Source of the DNA: Vallitalea sp. | GTDB lineage: Bacteria; Bacillota; Clostridia; Lachnospirales; Vallitaleaceae | NCBI GenBank assembly: GCA_025210235.1 | Contig: JAOASG010000015.1 | Coordinates: forward strand, 1 to 64,000 | DNA: 64,000 nt | Direction: 5' to 3' | Shown here: in pieces, positions 17,331 to 27,221 of the stretch | How the letters are laid out: each line of letters opens with the position of its first letter | Numbering within the stretch: the first letter of the stretch is position 1 | Translations under genes and position numbers: made by a program | Notes under the pieces: generated by a model | Told to the model about the DNA's origin: nothing | Database searches by the model: none | What the model saw: only the letters and a program-made list of their open reading frames with translations

Positions 17331-19067
17331 ATGGCAGATAAAAAGCTTATGCTTGGTAATGAAGCTGTTGCTAGGGGTGCTTATGAAGCAGGTGTTACTG
17401 TAGCGGTTGCCTACCCTGGTACTCCGAGTACAGAAATTACAGAATTTGTTGCAAACTATGATGAGATTTACGCACAGTGGTCACCTAATGAAAAAGTAGC
17501 TTTAGAAGTAGGAATTGGTTCTTCTATAAGTGGAGCTAGAACGATGGTTGCGATGAAGCATGTAGGTGTAAATGTAGCAGCAGATCCTCTATTCACAGCA
17601 TCTTACACTGGTATTAATGGAGGACTTGTAATACTTGTTGCTGATGATCCAGGTATGCATAGTTCTCAGAATGAACAAGATAGTAGATATTATGCAAGAT
17701 CTGCTCATGTACCAATGCTGGAACCTTCTGATAGTTATGAAGCTAAAGAATTTGTTAAGGAAGCATTTGAAATAAGTGAAAAATATGATACACCTGTTTT
17801 TGTAAGACTAACTACTCGTATATCACATTCACAAAGTATGGTAGAGCTTAATGATAGAAAAAATATTCCGCTAAAAGAATATGAAAAGGATTTTAGAAAA
17901 AATGTTATGATGCCTGGAATGGCAAGAGTTAAACATGTTGTTGTTGAGAAAAGAATGAATCAAATTATTAAAGATAGCAATGAATTTAAATATAATACAA
18001 TTGAAATGAATGATAAATCAATAGGAGTTATAACAAGTGGAGTTCCTTACCAATATGTAAAGGAAGTACTACCAAATGCTTCTATATTAAAACTTGGAAT
18101 GGTACATCCTTTGCCAAAGAAATTGATTGAAGAGTTTGCTAATAAAGTAGATGTGTTGTACATAGTAGAAGAGTTAGAACCAATTTTTGAGGAACAAATC
18201 AAATCTTGGGGAATTAAGGTAATAGGTAAGGAAATATTTACTGTTCAAGGTGAATATAGTGCTAATTTATTAGAAGAGAAAATTGCTAAACAAGAATTAA
18301 ATTTAGATATACCAAAACAACTTCCTGTAAGACCACCTGTAATGTGTCCAGGATGTCCACATAGAGGCGTCTATTACATATTAAATAAACTCAAAAAACA
18401 TGCTACAGGGGATATTGGATGTTATACACTTGGTGCACTTCCACCATTAGAGGGGATTGATACTTGCGTTTGTATGGGAGCAAGCGTAGGAATGCTTCAC
18501 GGTATGGAAAAAGCAAGGGGAAAAGAGTTTATAAAAGATTGGGTTGGAATTATTGGTGATTCAACATTTGTACATTCAGGAATTACTGGTCTTGTAGATA
18601 TAGTATATAATAAAGGTGTATCTACAGTAATTATTCTTGATAATTCAACAACAGGGATGACAGGTCATCAAGACAATCCTGCAACAGGGAAAACATTAAA
18701 AGGAGAAGAAACTCATATTCTTAATCTTGTACAATTATCAAAAAGTGTAGGAATCAATAGTGTAAGAGTTGTTAATCCTTTTAAGCCAGAAGAAGTAGAA
18801 TTAGCTATAAAAGAGGAAACAGAAAAAGAAGAACCATCAGTTATTATTGCAAGTGCTCCATGTGAATTACTTGATAAGAAAACGAAAAGGGTACCATATA
18901 AAATTGATGTTGATGCATGTAAAAAATGCGGTATGTGTATGAAGCTTGGATGTCCAGCTATTCAGAAAAAAAATGGTATAATGATGATAAATGATACACT
19001 ATGTAGTGGATGTGGTTTATGTTCTAAGATATGTAAATTTGGTGCAATTGTTAAGGAGGTGCAATAA
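17331..19067 (+). CDS. iorA: indolepyruvate:ferredoxin oxidoreductase, alpha subunit
   Basis: 578 aa. With IorB it oxidatively decarboxylates aryl pyruvates (from Trp, Phe, Tyr) to aryl-acetyl-CoA and reduces ferredoxin, in the cytoplasm of anaerobes. The N-terminal pyrimidine-binding region has AYPGTPSTEI. The middle has CPGCPHRGVYY near 340. The TPP-binding region includes GDIGCYTLGALPPL and GDSTFVHSGITGL. The C terminus carries two [4Fe-4S] ferredoxin motifs, C-K-K-C-G-M-C near 530 and C-S-G-C-G-L-C near 563. RBS GAAAGGA. The stop is two bases before the iorB start. Confidence 0.96.
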   Translation: MADKKLMLGNEAVARGAYEAGVTVAVAYPGTPSTEITEFVANYDEIYAQWSPNEKVALEVGIGSSISGARTMVAMKHVGVNVAADPLFTASYTGINGGLVILVADDPGMHSSQNEQDSRYYARSAHVPMLEPSDSYEAKEFVKEAFEISEKYDTPVFVRLTTRISHSQSMVELNDRKNIPLKEYEKDFRKNVMMPGMARVKHVVVEKRMNQIIKDSNEFKYNTIEMNDKSIGVITSGVPYQYVKEVLPNASILKLGMVHPLPKKLIEEFANKVDVLYIVEELEPIFEEQIKSWGIKVIGKEIFTVQGEYSANLLEEKIAKQELNLDIPKQLPVRPPVMCPGCPHRGVYYILNKLKKHATGDIGCYTLGALPPLEGIDTCVCMGASVGMLHGMEKARGKEFIKDWVGIIGDSTFVHSGITGLVDIVYNKGVSTVIILDNSTTGMTGHQDNPATGKTLKGEETHILNLVQLSKSVGINSVRVVNPFKPEEVELAIKEETEKEEPSVIIASAPCELLDKKTKRVPYKIDVDACKKCGMCMKLGCPAIQKKNGIMMINDTLCSGCGLCSKICKFGAIVKEVQ

Positions 19068-19069
19068 TA

Positions 19070-19645
19070 ATGGAAACAAAAAATATATTAGTCGTTGGTG
19101 TAGGTGGACAAGGAACACTTCTTACTAGTAGAATACTAGGAAATTTAGCAATTCATTTAGGATACGATGTAAAATTATCAGAAGTTCATGGTATGTCTCA
19201 AAGAGGTGGAAGCGTTGTAACACATATACGTTATGGAGATAAAGTATATTCTCCTCTAGTTGAAGTTGGAAAAGCTGATATTATTATTGCTTTTGAAAAA
19301 ATGGAAGCACTTAGATGGCGCCATTTTCTTAAGAAGGATGGAGTAATTATTGTTAATACTCAGGAAATTGATCCTATGCCAGTAATTATTGGAGCAGCTG
19401 ATTATCCAGAAGATACTATTAATCAATTACATCAAGAGGAAAATAAAGTTATAGTAGTCGATGCGTTAAAAGAAGCTAGAAATCTTGGTAATTTCAGAGT
19501 TGTAAATACTATACTACTAGGTATATTAGCAAAAAGTATGGATGTAGATAAGAAAAATTGGGAAGAAGCTATAGGTCATACAGTTCCAAGTAAAACAATT
19601 GATATTAACATAAAAGCTTTTAATGCTGGGTATAATCTACTATAA
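19070..19645 (+). CDS. iorB: indolepyruvate:ferredoxin oxidoreductase, beta subunit
   Basis: 191 aa gamma-type 2-oxoacid:acceptor oxidoreductase domain. Landmarks are GVGGQGTLLTSRILG at the N terminus, GMSQRGGSVVTHIRYG, and the VPSKTIDINIKAFNAGY tail. It pairs with IorA to form the active enzyme. A strong RBS (AAGGAGGTG) spans the end of iorA, indicating tight coupling. Confidence 0.95.
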   Translation: METKNILVVGVGGQGTLLTSRILGNLAIHLGYDVKLSEVHGMSQRGGSVVTHIRYGDKVYSPLVEVGKADIIIAFEKMEALRWRHFLKKDGVIIVNTQEIDPMPVIIGAADYPEDTINQLHQEENKVIVVDALKEARNLGNFRVVNTILLGILAKSMDVDKKNWEEAIGHTVPSKTIDINIKAFNAGYNLL

Positions 19646-19690
19646 TACAGACTAAATTTATATTTTTTAATTCATCAGGAGGGTAAAAAT

Positions 19691-20992
19691 ATGATATGGA
19701 ACGAACACATAGAATGCATGGGTCGAGATGAACTTCAAGAATTACAAAGTAAACGACTATGTGAAACTGTAGAAAGAGTTTATTATAATGTTCCTTTCTA
19801 TAGAAAAAAAATGCAAGAGCTAGGCTTAGAGCCAGGTGACATAAAAGGAATACAAGATTTATCTAAACTACCATTTACAACAAAACAAGATCTTAGAGAT
19901 AATTACCCTTTTGGTTTATTTGCAGTTCCAATGAGTGATGTTGTTAGAGTTCATGCTTCTTCTGGTACTACTGGAAAGCCTACTGTTGTAGGATATACAA
20001 GAAGAGATTTATCTTCTTGGTCGGAAGTTGTAGCAAGATCTTTACACTGTGCAGGTGTAGGTAAAAACGATAGAATTCAAATTGCTTATGGTTATGGTTT
20101 ATTTACAGGTGGGTTAGGAATTCATTATGGTTCTGAAAAAGTTGGAGCAACTGTTATTCCTATTTCTGGTGGAAATACAAAAAAACAATTAAGTTTGATG
20201 CAAGATTTTGGAAGCACAGTACTAGCATGTACACCTTCATATGCTTTATATTTAGCAGAGGCAATGGAAGAACAAGGAATTGATAGAAGTAAACTTAATC
20301 TAAAAATAGGTATTTTTGGTGCTGAACCATGGACAGATAATATGCGTAAAGAAATAGAGCAAAAACTTAATATTAAAGCAATAGATATTTATGGGTTAAG
20401 TGAAATTATTGGACCAGGAGTTGCTTGTGAATGTCGATATCAAAATGGATTACACGTATCTGAGGATCATTTTATTCCAGAAACAATTGATTCGAGTACT
20501 TTGAAAAATGTTGATATGGGTATGGAGGGAGAATTAGTTTTTACAACTATTACAAAAGAAGCTCTTCCTATTCTAAGATATAGAACAAAAGATTTGACTG
20601 TTCTTAATTATGATAAATGCCAATGTGGAAGAACTATGGTAAGAATGCAAAAATGCGCAGGACGTTCTGATGATATGCTAATTATACGTGGTGTCAATGT
20701 TTTCCCATCTCAGATTGAAAGTGTATTATTAGAAATAAGTGAGACAAAACCTCATTATTTACTTATAGTTGATAGACATAATAATCTTGATACACTAGAG
20801 ATATGGGTAGAAGTTGATGAAATATTTTTCTCTGACGAAATAAGAAAACTAGAAAGTTTAACAAAGAAGATAACTCATGAAATTCAGAGCACACTCGGTA
20901 TAAGTGTAAAGGTGAAATTAGTAGAGCCTAAGACAATTGAAAGAAGTGAAGGAAAAGCGAAGAGAGTAATAGATAGGAGGAAATTGCTTTGA
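19691..20992 (+). CDS. paaK: phenylacetate--CoA ligase (second paralogue)
   Basis: 433 aa and clearly homologous to the ligase at 15899, sharing [26 protein letters not shown] and [20 protein letters not shown]. The two flank iorAB, so the operon encodes two aryl-CoA ligases with possibly different side-chain preference or direction. RBS AGGAGGG precedes ATG 19691. The end overlaps the TTG start of the ACT gene by four bases. Confidence 0.9.
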   Translation: MIWNEHIECMGRDELQELQSKRLCETVERVYYNVPFYRKKMQELGLEPGDIKGIQDLSKLPFTTKQDLRDNYPFGLFAVPMSDVVRVHASSGTTGKPTVVGYTRRDLSSWSEVVARSLHCAGVGKNDRIQIAYGYGLFTGGLGIHYGSEKVGATVIPISGGNTKKQLSLMQDFGSTVLACTPSYALYLAEAMEEQGIDRSKLNLKIGIFGAEPWTDNMRKEIEQKLNIKAIDIYGLSEIIGPGVACECRYQNGLHVSEDHFIPETIDSSTLKNVDMGMEGELVFTTITKEALPILRYRTKDLTVLNYDKCQCGRTMVRMQKCAGRSDDMLIIRGVNVFPSQIESVLLEISETKPHYLLIVDRHNNLDTLEIWVEVDEIFFSDEIRKLESLTKKITHEIQSTLGISVKVKLVEPKTIERSEGKAKRVIDRRKLL

Positions 20993-21414
20993 TTATTAAA
21001 CAATTAAGTGTGTTTTTAGAGAATAAATCTGGTAGATTATCAGATGTAACCAAAGTACTTGCTCAAAATGATATTAACATTTCTGCTCTTAGTGTGGCAG
21101 ATACATCTGAGTATGGTATTCTTAGACTAATTGTTGCACAGCCAGAAAAAGCTCATGAAATGTTAAAAGATGCAGGGTTTTCTGTTAGCTTAACGGATGT
21201 TATATGTTTAATAATTCCTCATCAAGCAGGTACATTGTTTAAAGCAGTTGAGTTTTTATCAACTTCTAATGTAAGTATTGAATATATGTATGCCTATGCC
21301 ACAGGTGATAATGCATCTGTTATAATGAAAGTTTCTGAAGTAAATGTTGCAATAGATACTTTGATAAAAAATAACTTTAAATTAGCTAAAGCTAGAGAGA
21401 TATATACAAAATAA
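20989..21414 (+). CDS. tandem ACT-domain protein
   Basis: 141 aa with two ACT domains: residues 1-70 ([20 protein letters not shown]) and 71-141 ([18 protein letters not shown]). There is no catalytic domain. ACT pairs commonly bind amino acids, and this type is often encoded beside paaK/ior genes, so an aromatic amino acid sensor is likely. The TTG start (20989) overlaps the paaK stop and has AGGAGG 7-8 nt upstream. It is the last gene of the module. Confidence 0.85.
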   Translation: MIIKQLSVFLENKSGRLSDVTKVLAQNDINISALSVADTSEYGILRLIVAQPEKAHEMLKDAGFSVSLTDVICLIIPHQAGTLFKAVEFLSTSNVSIEYMYAYATGDNASVIMKVSEVNVAIDTLIKNNFKLAKAREIYTK

Positions 21415-21464
21415 TAACTAAACATATAAGTTTAATATTAAGAGAAATTTCATATATGAAAAAA

Positions 21465-21510
21465 GAAAGTCAAATAAACGGGATATCTACCTTTTATTTG
21501 GCTTTCTTTA
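21465..21510 (+). terminator. terminator after the aromatic-acid module
   Basis: GAAAGTCAAATAAA (21465-21478) pairs with TTTATTTGGCTTTC (21493-21506) with one G-U pair, followed by a short TTT. Its 3' arm overlaps the -35 of the next promoter. Confidence 0.7.
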
Positions 21511-21526
21511 AATGGTAGTGTATAAT
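21498..21526 (+). promoter_or_regulatory. promoter of the BMP-type importer operon
   Basis: TTGGCT (21498-21503), a 17-nt spacer and TATAAT (21521-21526), 65 nt before the ATG. The leader is too short for a purine riboswitch. Confidence 0.55.
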
Positions 21527-21590
21527 AACATGGTAAATTATGAAATAATGTATAGTTTACAAAAATAATATAAATTAAGGAGGGAAAATG

Positions 21591-22784
21591 ATGAAAAAAT
21601 CATTAATCCTAATATTTACACTCATAATGACAATATCTATTCTTTTATCTGGTTGTGGTGAAAAGAAAGAAGAAAATCCAGATGTTAATCTTGAAGAAGC
21701 TAATAATACTAAAGAAGATGCTGATAAGGAAAAAGAGACAGATAAAGAAAAAGAAACTGACCAAAAAGGTGACGAGGGTCCTTTAAAAATATTATTATTA
21801 ATTAATGGTAATCGAGGAGATAAATCATTTTTTGATTCAGCATATAATGGTATGAAACTAATAAATGAAAAATATGGTGATAAAGTTGAAACAAAAACAA
21901 TTGAAATGACTTATGATAGAACAAAATGGATACCAAATTTACAAGATGAATCTGATAAAGATTGGGATATTATTATTGTTGGAACATGGGAAATGGCTGA
22001 GCCATTACAGGATATAGCCATTGAACATCCAGAGAAAAAATATATTATTTTTGATTCAGGGATAGATTATAGCTCTGATGACTACTCTAATATATACTCA
22101 ATTTTATATAAGCAAAATGAGGGTGCATTTATAGCTGGAGTTCTTGGTGCAAGAGTTACAGTATCTGGTATGGAAAGAACTAATCCAGAAAAAGTAATAG
22201 GATTTTTAGGAGGTATGGATAATATTACAATTTATGACTTCTTAATAGGGTATGTTGAAGGTGCAAAATATGTTGATGAAGATACAAAAGTAGCTATATC
22301 ATTTATTGGTGATTTTGAGGACATGGGAAGAGGGAAAGAGATGAGCCTAGCTCAATATAATCAACAAGGAGTAGATATTGGGTTTAACGCAGCAGCACAA
22401 GCAGGCCTTGGACAAATTGAAGCAGCAAAAGAAGTTAATAAATATGTTATTGGAGTTGATTCTGACCAAGCTGCTAAATTTGAAGGTGAGCCAGAGAAAG
22501 CTAAGCTTATTATATCATCTGTTTTAAAGAAAGTTGATCAATCATTATTACGTGCAATAGATAAGCATTTAGATGGAACTTTACCCTATGGGTCTACAGA
22601 ACATCTTGGATTTAAAGAAAATGCAATTGGTATAGTTGATACTAATCCATTAATTTCAGATGAATTAATGACAGAATTAAAAGACCTTGAACAAAAGATT
22701 ACTAAAGGTGAAATTGTAGTAAAAAGTTCATTTGGATTAGAAACAAAAGAAATTGAAGAAATCATAAATTCAGTTAAACCATAA
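21591..22784 (+). CDS. BMP-family (PnrA-like) substrate-binding lipoprotein
   Basis: 397 aa. The signal peptide ends in the lipobox ILLSGC, so Cys should be lipidated and anchored outside. A charged Lys/Glu/Asp linker of about 40 residues follows, then the binding domain (ILLLINGNRGDKSFFDSAYNG, VGTWEMAEPLQD, GVDSDQAAKFEG). BMP proteins of this type bind purine nucleosides or related ligands. ATG 21591 has AGGAGG seven nt upstream; an adjacent ATG at 21588 is closer than ideal. It is the first gene of an importer with one ATPase and two permeases. Confidence 0.88.
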   Translation: MKKSLILIFTLIMTISILLSGCGEKKEENPDVNLEEANNTKEDADKEKETDKEKETDQKGDEGPLKILLLINGNRGDKSFFDSAYNGMKLINEKYGDKVETKTIEMTYDRTKWIPNLQDESDKDWDIIIVGTWEMAEPLQDIAIEHPEKKYIIFDSGIDYSSDDYSNIYSILYKQNEGAFIAGVLGARVTVSGMERTNPEKVIGFLGGMDNITIYDFLIGYVEGAKYVDEDTKVAISFIGDFEDMGRGKEMSLAQYNQQGVDIGFNAAAQAGLGQIEAAKEVNKYVIGVDSDQAAKFEGEPEKAKLIISSVLKKVDQSLLRAIDKHLDGTLPYGSTEHLGFKENAIGIVDTNPLISDELMTELKDLEQKITKGEIVVKSSFGLETKEIEEIINSVKP

Positions 22785-22801
22785 GAATATTAAATTTTAT
22801 T

Positions 22802-22841
22802 GAAGGTGCATTTATTATAATTACACAATAAATGTACCTTC
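22802..22841 (+). other. intercistronic hairpin between binding protein and ATPase genes
   Basis: A 15-bp stem with one G-U pair (GAAGGTGCATTTATT with AATAAATGTACCTTC) and a 10-nt loop. No T run follows. Such hairpins often stabilise the upstream mRNA so that the binding protein is made in excess. Confidence 0.65.
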
Positions 22842-22867
22842 TTAATAATAAACTATGGAGTGATAAT

Positions 22868-24421
22868 ATGAAAAACGAATTACTTAAAATGGAGAATATA
22901 ACTAAAGTTTATCCAAGTGGTATAGTAGCTAACGATGGAGTTGATTTTTCTATTAGAGAAGGTGAAATACATGCAATATGTGGTGAAAATGGTGCTGGAA
23001 AATCAACATTAATGAAAATATTATTTGGACTTCATACACCGGAAGAAGGTACTATAGCTTTGAAGGGTGAAGAAATTCATATAACATCACCAACTGTTGC
23101 TATTGAATATGGTATTGGTATGGTGCATCAACATTTTATGTTAGTTCCTTCTTTAACTGTTGCTGAGAATATGGTTTTAGGTGTTGAGCCTAAAAAAGGT
23201 CTTTTTCTTAACATGAATAAAGCAATAGAAATTACTCGAAAATTATCTGAAAAATACAATTTACATGTAGATCCTAAAGCAAAAGTTGAAGATATACCAG
23301 TTGGAATTAAACAAAAAGTTGAAATACTTAAAGCGTTGCTTAGAGGTGCAAAAATATTAATATTAGATGAACCAACAGCTGTGCTTACTCCTCAAGAGAC
23401 AAAAGAACTTTTTAATCAATTAAAATTATTAAGAGATAAAGGACATACGATAATATTCATATCTCATAAATTAAATGAAGTAAAAGAATTATGTGATCGA
23501 ATAACAGTAATGAGAAATGGTAAAATTATGGGTGTTTATAATACAGGTGATGTAACAGAAGAAGATATATCAAGATTAATGGTAGGAAGAGACGTAGTAC
23601 TTAGAGTGGAGAAAGATAAAGCTATTCCAAAAGAAACAATACTTAATGTAAATAATTTGATGTATGTTAATGAAGTTGGAAAAAAGGCATTAAAAGGTAT
23701 ATCATTTAGTGTTAGAAAAGGTGAAATATTAGGAGTTGCTGGTGTAGAGGGTAATGGACAAAAAGAATTAGTAGAATCAATTACAGGACTTGAACTACCA
23801 ACATCAGGAAGTATTAAGATTGATGATAATGAAATAATAGGAAAGTCTATTAAGGAAATAAGAAGAATTGGTACATCACACATATCTGAAGATAGAATGA
23901 CATATGGTGTTGCAGGTGATTTAAGTATTGAAAATAATATTATCTCAAATAAATATGATACTGAACAATTTAATGGTAGATTAATACTTAAATCAAAGAA
24001 AATAAAACAAAAAGCGAAAGATTTAGTTAAACAATATAAAGTAAAATGTAATTCTCCTGATCAAAAGGTTAGAATGTTATCAGGTGGAAATATCCAAAAG
24101 GTGGTTGTCGCAAGAGAGTTTTCAGGAAATCCAAAATTAATAATAGCTAATCAACCTACTAGAGGAATTGATGTAGGTGCTACGGAGTTTATTAGAAAAA
24201 GATTAGTTGAACTTAGGGATGAAGACAGTGCTATTTTGTTAATATCAGCAGATCTAAATGAAGTTATGGAACTTAGTGATAGTTTAATTGTTGTTTACGA
24301 TGGTGAAATAGTAGCTTATTTTGAAGATACAACTAAAATAACTGAAGAAGAATTAGGATTATATATGCTAGGTATTAAAAAACAAACACCCGAAGAGATT
24401 AGGAGAGTTAGTTATGCGTAA
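22868..24421 (+). CDS. ABC importer ATPase, nucleoside/simple-sugar type (NupO/RbsA-like)
   Basis: 517 aa with two fused ATPase domains. Domain 1 has Walker A GENGAGKST near 38, LILDEPTAVLTPQE, and the H-loop FISHKLNEV. Domain 2 has a degenerate Walker A (GVEGNGQKE) and the signature LSGGNIQK. This asymmetry is standard for the family. The ATG at 22868 is preferred because GGAGTGA lies just upstream; a further in-frame start at 22832 falls inside the hairpin. It energises uptake through the two permeases that follow. Confidence 0.92.
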   Translation: MKNELLKMENITKVYPSGIVANDGVDFSIREGEIHAICGENGAGKSTLMKILFGLHTPEEGTIALKGEEIHITSPTVAIEYGIGMVHQHFMLVPSLTVAENMVLGVEPKKGLFLNMNKAIEITRKLSEKYNLHVDPKAKVEDIPVGIKQKVEILKALLRGAKILILDEPTAVLTPQETKELFNQLKLLRDKGHTIIFISHKLNEVKELCDRITVMRNGKIMGVYNTGDVTEEDISRLMVGRDVVLRVEKDKAIPKETILNVNNLMYVNEVGKKALKGISFSVRKGEILGVAGVEGNGQKELVESITGLELPTSGSIKIDDNEIIGKSIKEIRRIGTSHISEDRMTYGVAGDLSIENNIISNKYDTEQFNGRLILKSKKIKQKAKDLVKQYKVKCNSPDQKVRMLSGGNIQKVVVAREFSGNPKLIIANQPTRGIDVGATEFIRKRLVELRDEDSAILLISADLNEVMELSDSLIVVYDGEIVAYFEDTTKITEEELGLYMLGIKKQTPEEIRRVSYA

Positions 24422-25478
24422 AAATCTAAAGTTTGAATTTATTCGTACTACCTTATCAATACTAATAGCTTTAGTTATTGCTTTGGTAATAATTTTAGCT
24501 GTTAGTAAAGAACCTAGAATAGCTATAAAAGAATTTGTTATTGGACCTATTGATAGTATTAGACACTTTGGTAATGTTATTGAATTGGCAATACCTTTAA
24601 TATTTACGGGACTTGCAGTTAGCATAATGTTTAAAGCTCAACAATTTAATCTAGGTGCAGAAGGCGGATTTTTTATAGGTGGTATTGGTGCTATGATTGT
24701 ATCAACTAGATTTGCCTTACCACATGTAATTCATCCAATAGTTGCAATATTATTTGGTGGGTTATTAGGAGCTATTGTTGTGGGTATTGCAGCATTTATG
24801 AAAGTGAAATGGAATGCTACAGAACTAGTATCATCATTAATGTTAAATTATATAGCTTATTTTTTTGGTTTGTATTTATTAAACTACTATTTTAGAGATC
24901 CAAAAGCTGGGGCAATAGAATCTGATAGAATTCCTGCAACTGCAAAATTACTACGAATGATACCTAAAACAAGAGTACATTTTGGATTAATTATAGCTAT
25001 TATTGTTATTATATTATGTTATTATTTTGTATATAAAACAAAATGGGGATATGAAATTAGATTAACTGGTGAGAATAAAAAATTTGCTGAGTATTCAGGG
25101 ATAAATACGGCAAAAGTAATTATTCTTTCCCAGTTAGTAGGTGGATTTATTGCAGGTATTGGAGGATCTATAGAGATACTTGGTATGTATAAAAGATTTT
25201 CATGGCAAAACCTTCCAGGTTATGGATGGGATGGTATTATAGTTGCCATATTGGCAAGAAATAATCCAGCGTATGTACCTTTAGGGGCTTTCTTCTTAGC
25301 ATATCTTAGAATAGGTGCTGATCTAATGTCAAGGACTTCTGACGTACAAAATGAAGTTGTTTCAATTATTCAAGGTATAATAATTGTATTTATCGTTGCA
25401 GAAAGTTTCTTATCAAAATATAAACAAAAGTTAACTTATAAAGAAGCTAAGCAAAATCAGAGCATAAAGGAGGCATAA
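24414..25478 (+). CDS. ABC importer permease 1 (NupP-like)
   Basis: 354 aa integral membrane protein with about 8-10 helices. Motifs include FKAQQFNLGAEGGFFIGG and the EAA-like region GENKKFAEYSGINTAKVIILSQLVGGFIAG of nucleoside/BMP-type importers. The start overlaps the ATPase gene by eight bases and has its RBS (AGGAGAG) inside it. It forms a heterodimeric channel with the next gene product. Confidence 0.9.
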   Translation: MRKNLKFEFIRTTLSILIALVIALVIILAVSKEPRIAIKEFVIGPIDSIRHFGNVIELAIPLIFTGLAVSIMFKAQQFNLGAEGGFFIGGIGAMIVSTRFALPHVIHPIVAILFGGLLGAIVVGIAAFMKVKWNATELVSSLMLNYIAYFFGLYLLNYYFRDPKAGAIESDRIPATAKLLRMIPKTRVHFGLIIAIIVIILCYYFVYKTKWGYEIRLTGENKKFAEYSGINTAKVIILSQLVGGFIAGIGGSIEILGMYKRFSWQNLPGYGWDGIIVAILARNNPAYVPLGAFFLAYLRIGADLMSRTSDVQNEVVSIIQGIIIVFIVAESFLSKYKQKLTYKEAKQNQSIKEA

Positions 25479-25481
25479 TAA

Positions 25482-26420
25482 ATGAAGGAGTTATTTAATA
25501 TTATTTTTTCAGTTGAATTTGGATATGCTGTATTTAGAGTAACTACTCCAATACTATTTGCAGCTCTTGGTGCTTTGATTTCAGATAAAGCAGGAGTTAT
25601 TAATATTGCACTTGAAGGTATTATGTTAACTTCTGCATTAGCTGGTGTTATTATTAGTGCATCAGCTAAAAGTGTTTGGATAGGATTACTTGGAGCTGTT
25701 ATTATAGGGGGTCTAGTAGGACTATTATTAGCTTATTTTTCTCTTAATCTTAAGACAGATATAATTTTATCAGGTGTTGCGATTAACTTAATGGCGGGTG
25801 GTGGAACAATATTTGTTCTGTATCTTGTAACTGGTAACAAAGGAGTATCTATTGATTTAAAGAGTGGATTATTACCTAAGATACCTCTACCGTTAATTGA
25901 TAAAATACCAATTCTTGGACCTATTATATCAAATCATAATGTATTAACTTATGTAGCTATTTTATTGGTGGTATTTATATATTTTTTATTATATAAGACA
26001 CCGTTAGGACTAAAAATAAGAGCAGTTGGAGAAAATCCAAATGCTGCTGATTCAGTTGGTATAAGTGTAAAAAAAATTAAATATATAGCGCTAGTGTTAA
26101 GTGGAGTATTTGCTGGCTTTGGTGGAGCTTATATGTCAATGGGATACTTATCTAATTTTGGTAAAAATATGACTAAAGGAAGAGGGTTTATAGCACTTGC
26201 AGTAGAAGCAATGGGTGGAGCAACTCCAATTGGTACATTTCTTACATCCATTTTATTTGGTTTCTTTGATGCATTATCTAATAGTTTGCAGTCATTAACT
26301 ATACCACGACAATTCGTACAAATGATCCCATATATTGCTACTTTATTTGGACTTGCAATATATTCTTCTAAAAAGCAGAGTCAAATAAAAAAAGCAAGAA
26401 TCAATAAATCAAGCAGATAG
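25482..26420 (+). CDS. ABC importer permease 2 (NupQ-like)
   Basis: 312 aa membrane protein related to permease 1, with DKAGVINIALEGIMLTSALAG near the N terminus and GENPNAADSVGISVKKIKYIALVLSG as the ATPase contact region. RBS AAAGGAGG lies across the end of the preceding gene, three bases away. It is the last gene of the importer operon, followed by a terminator. Confidence 0.9.
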   Translation: MKELFNIIFSVEFGYAVFRVTTPILFAALGALISDKAGVINIALEGIMLTSALAGVIISASAKSVWIGLLGAVIIGGLVGLLLAYFSLNLKTDIILSGVAINLMAGGGTIFVLYLVTGNKGVSIDLKSGLLPKIPLPLIDKIPILGPIISNHNVLTYVAILLVVFIYFLLYKTPLGLKIRAVGENPNAADSVGISVKKIKYIALVLSGVFAGFGGAYMSMGYLSNFGKNMTKGRGFIALAVEAMGGATPIGTFLTSILFGFFDALSNSLQSLTIPRQFVQMIPYIATLFGLAIYSSKKQSQIKKARINKSSR

Positions 26421-26468
26421 CATTAAAGAGATACTTAAAATAATAATAGGTTGTATTTAGTAAAAATT

Positions 26469-26500
26469 GCTATGAATATTAAAATTTATAGCTTTTTTTT
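26469..26500 (+). terminator. terminator of the BMP importer operon
   Basis: GCTATGAA (26469-26476) pairs with TTTATAGC (26485-26492), including one G-U pair, followed by a run of eight T. Confidence 0.75.
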
Positions 26501-26514
26501 ATGAAAAATTAATA

Positions 26515-26570
26515 TTGACCGTTGGTCATTTTGAGTTTATAATTACATTTAGAAAAATGACCGTTGGTCA
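26515..26570 (+). promoter_or_regulatory. TetR-gene promoter with two identical palindromic operators
   Basis: TTGACC (26515-26520), a 17-nt spacer and TATAAT (26538-26543) form the promoter. The palindrome TGACCGTTGGTCA occurs twice, at 26516-26528 (over the -35) and 26558-26570 (between start site and RBS). Centres are 42 bp apart, four helical turns. This is a classic autorepression layout for the TetR gene at 26589. Confidence 0.85.
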
Positions 26571-26588
26571 TTAGAAAGAAGGTGTGTC

Positions 26589-27179
26589 ATGAGTAAGGTT
26601 TCTGAGAATAAAAAACAAAAGAAAAATGCAATTTTTAGTTCAGCATATGAATTATTTACAACAAAAGGTTTTGATAAGACTGCTATAAATGATATTGTTA
26701 AAAAGGCTGGAGTTGCAAAAGGAACATTTTATCTTTATTTTAGAGATAAAAATCAAATACTTGATAGTATTATTTTAAAAAAGAGTTCAGTTATTATTAA
26801 AGAAGCATTTCAATATTCAATTGATAAAAGAAAAGATAATATAACTGATTCCATCATTTGTTTTACTGACTATATAATTGAATACCTTAAGGATAACATT
26901 ATTTTATTAAAGTTAATTCATAAAAATCTTTCTTGGGGGTTATATAGAAAAGCAATAAATGAATCTGAAATAAGTAATGATATGGACGAAATATACAACT
27001 CATTTATAGATATTTTAAAAAATAATAATATTGAAACCGAAGATGTGGATAAAGCATTATTTCTTCTAATTGAACTTATTGGTTCAACTTGTTATAGTTC
27101 TATTGTTTTAAATGAGCCAGCTTCTATAGATGAAATGAAACCAATACTCTTTAATATGATACGCAAAATGATTGAATAA
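26589..27179 (+). CDS. TetR/AcrR-family transcriptional regulator
   Basis: 196 aa. The N-terminal HTH reads IFSSAYELFTTKGFDKTAINDIVKKAGVAKGTFYLYFRDKNQIL (about 14-58), typical of TetR. The C-terminal ligand domain is helical and unassigned. It should bind the two TGACCGTTGGTCA operators upstream and control itself plus the exporter genes that follow (42-nt gap). RBS AAGAAGGTG. Confidence 0.93.
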   Translation: MSKVSENKKQKKNAIFSSAYELFTTKGFDKTAINDIVKKAGVAKGTFYLYFRDKNQILDSIILKKSSVIIKEAFQYSIDKRKDNITDSIICFTDYIIEYLKDNIILLKLIHKNLSWGLYRKAINESEISNDMDEIYNSFIDILKNNNIETEDVDKALFLLIELIGSTCYSSIVLNEPASIDEMKPILFNMIRKMIE

Positions 27180-27221
27180 GAGTAACTTAAATTTGTATGT
27201 TTACTGAAAGGAAGAATTAAT

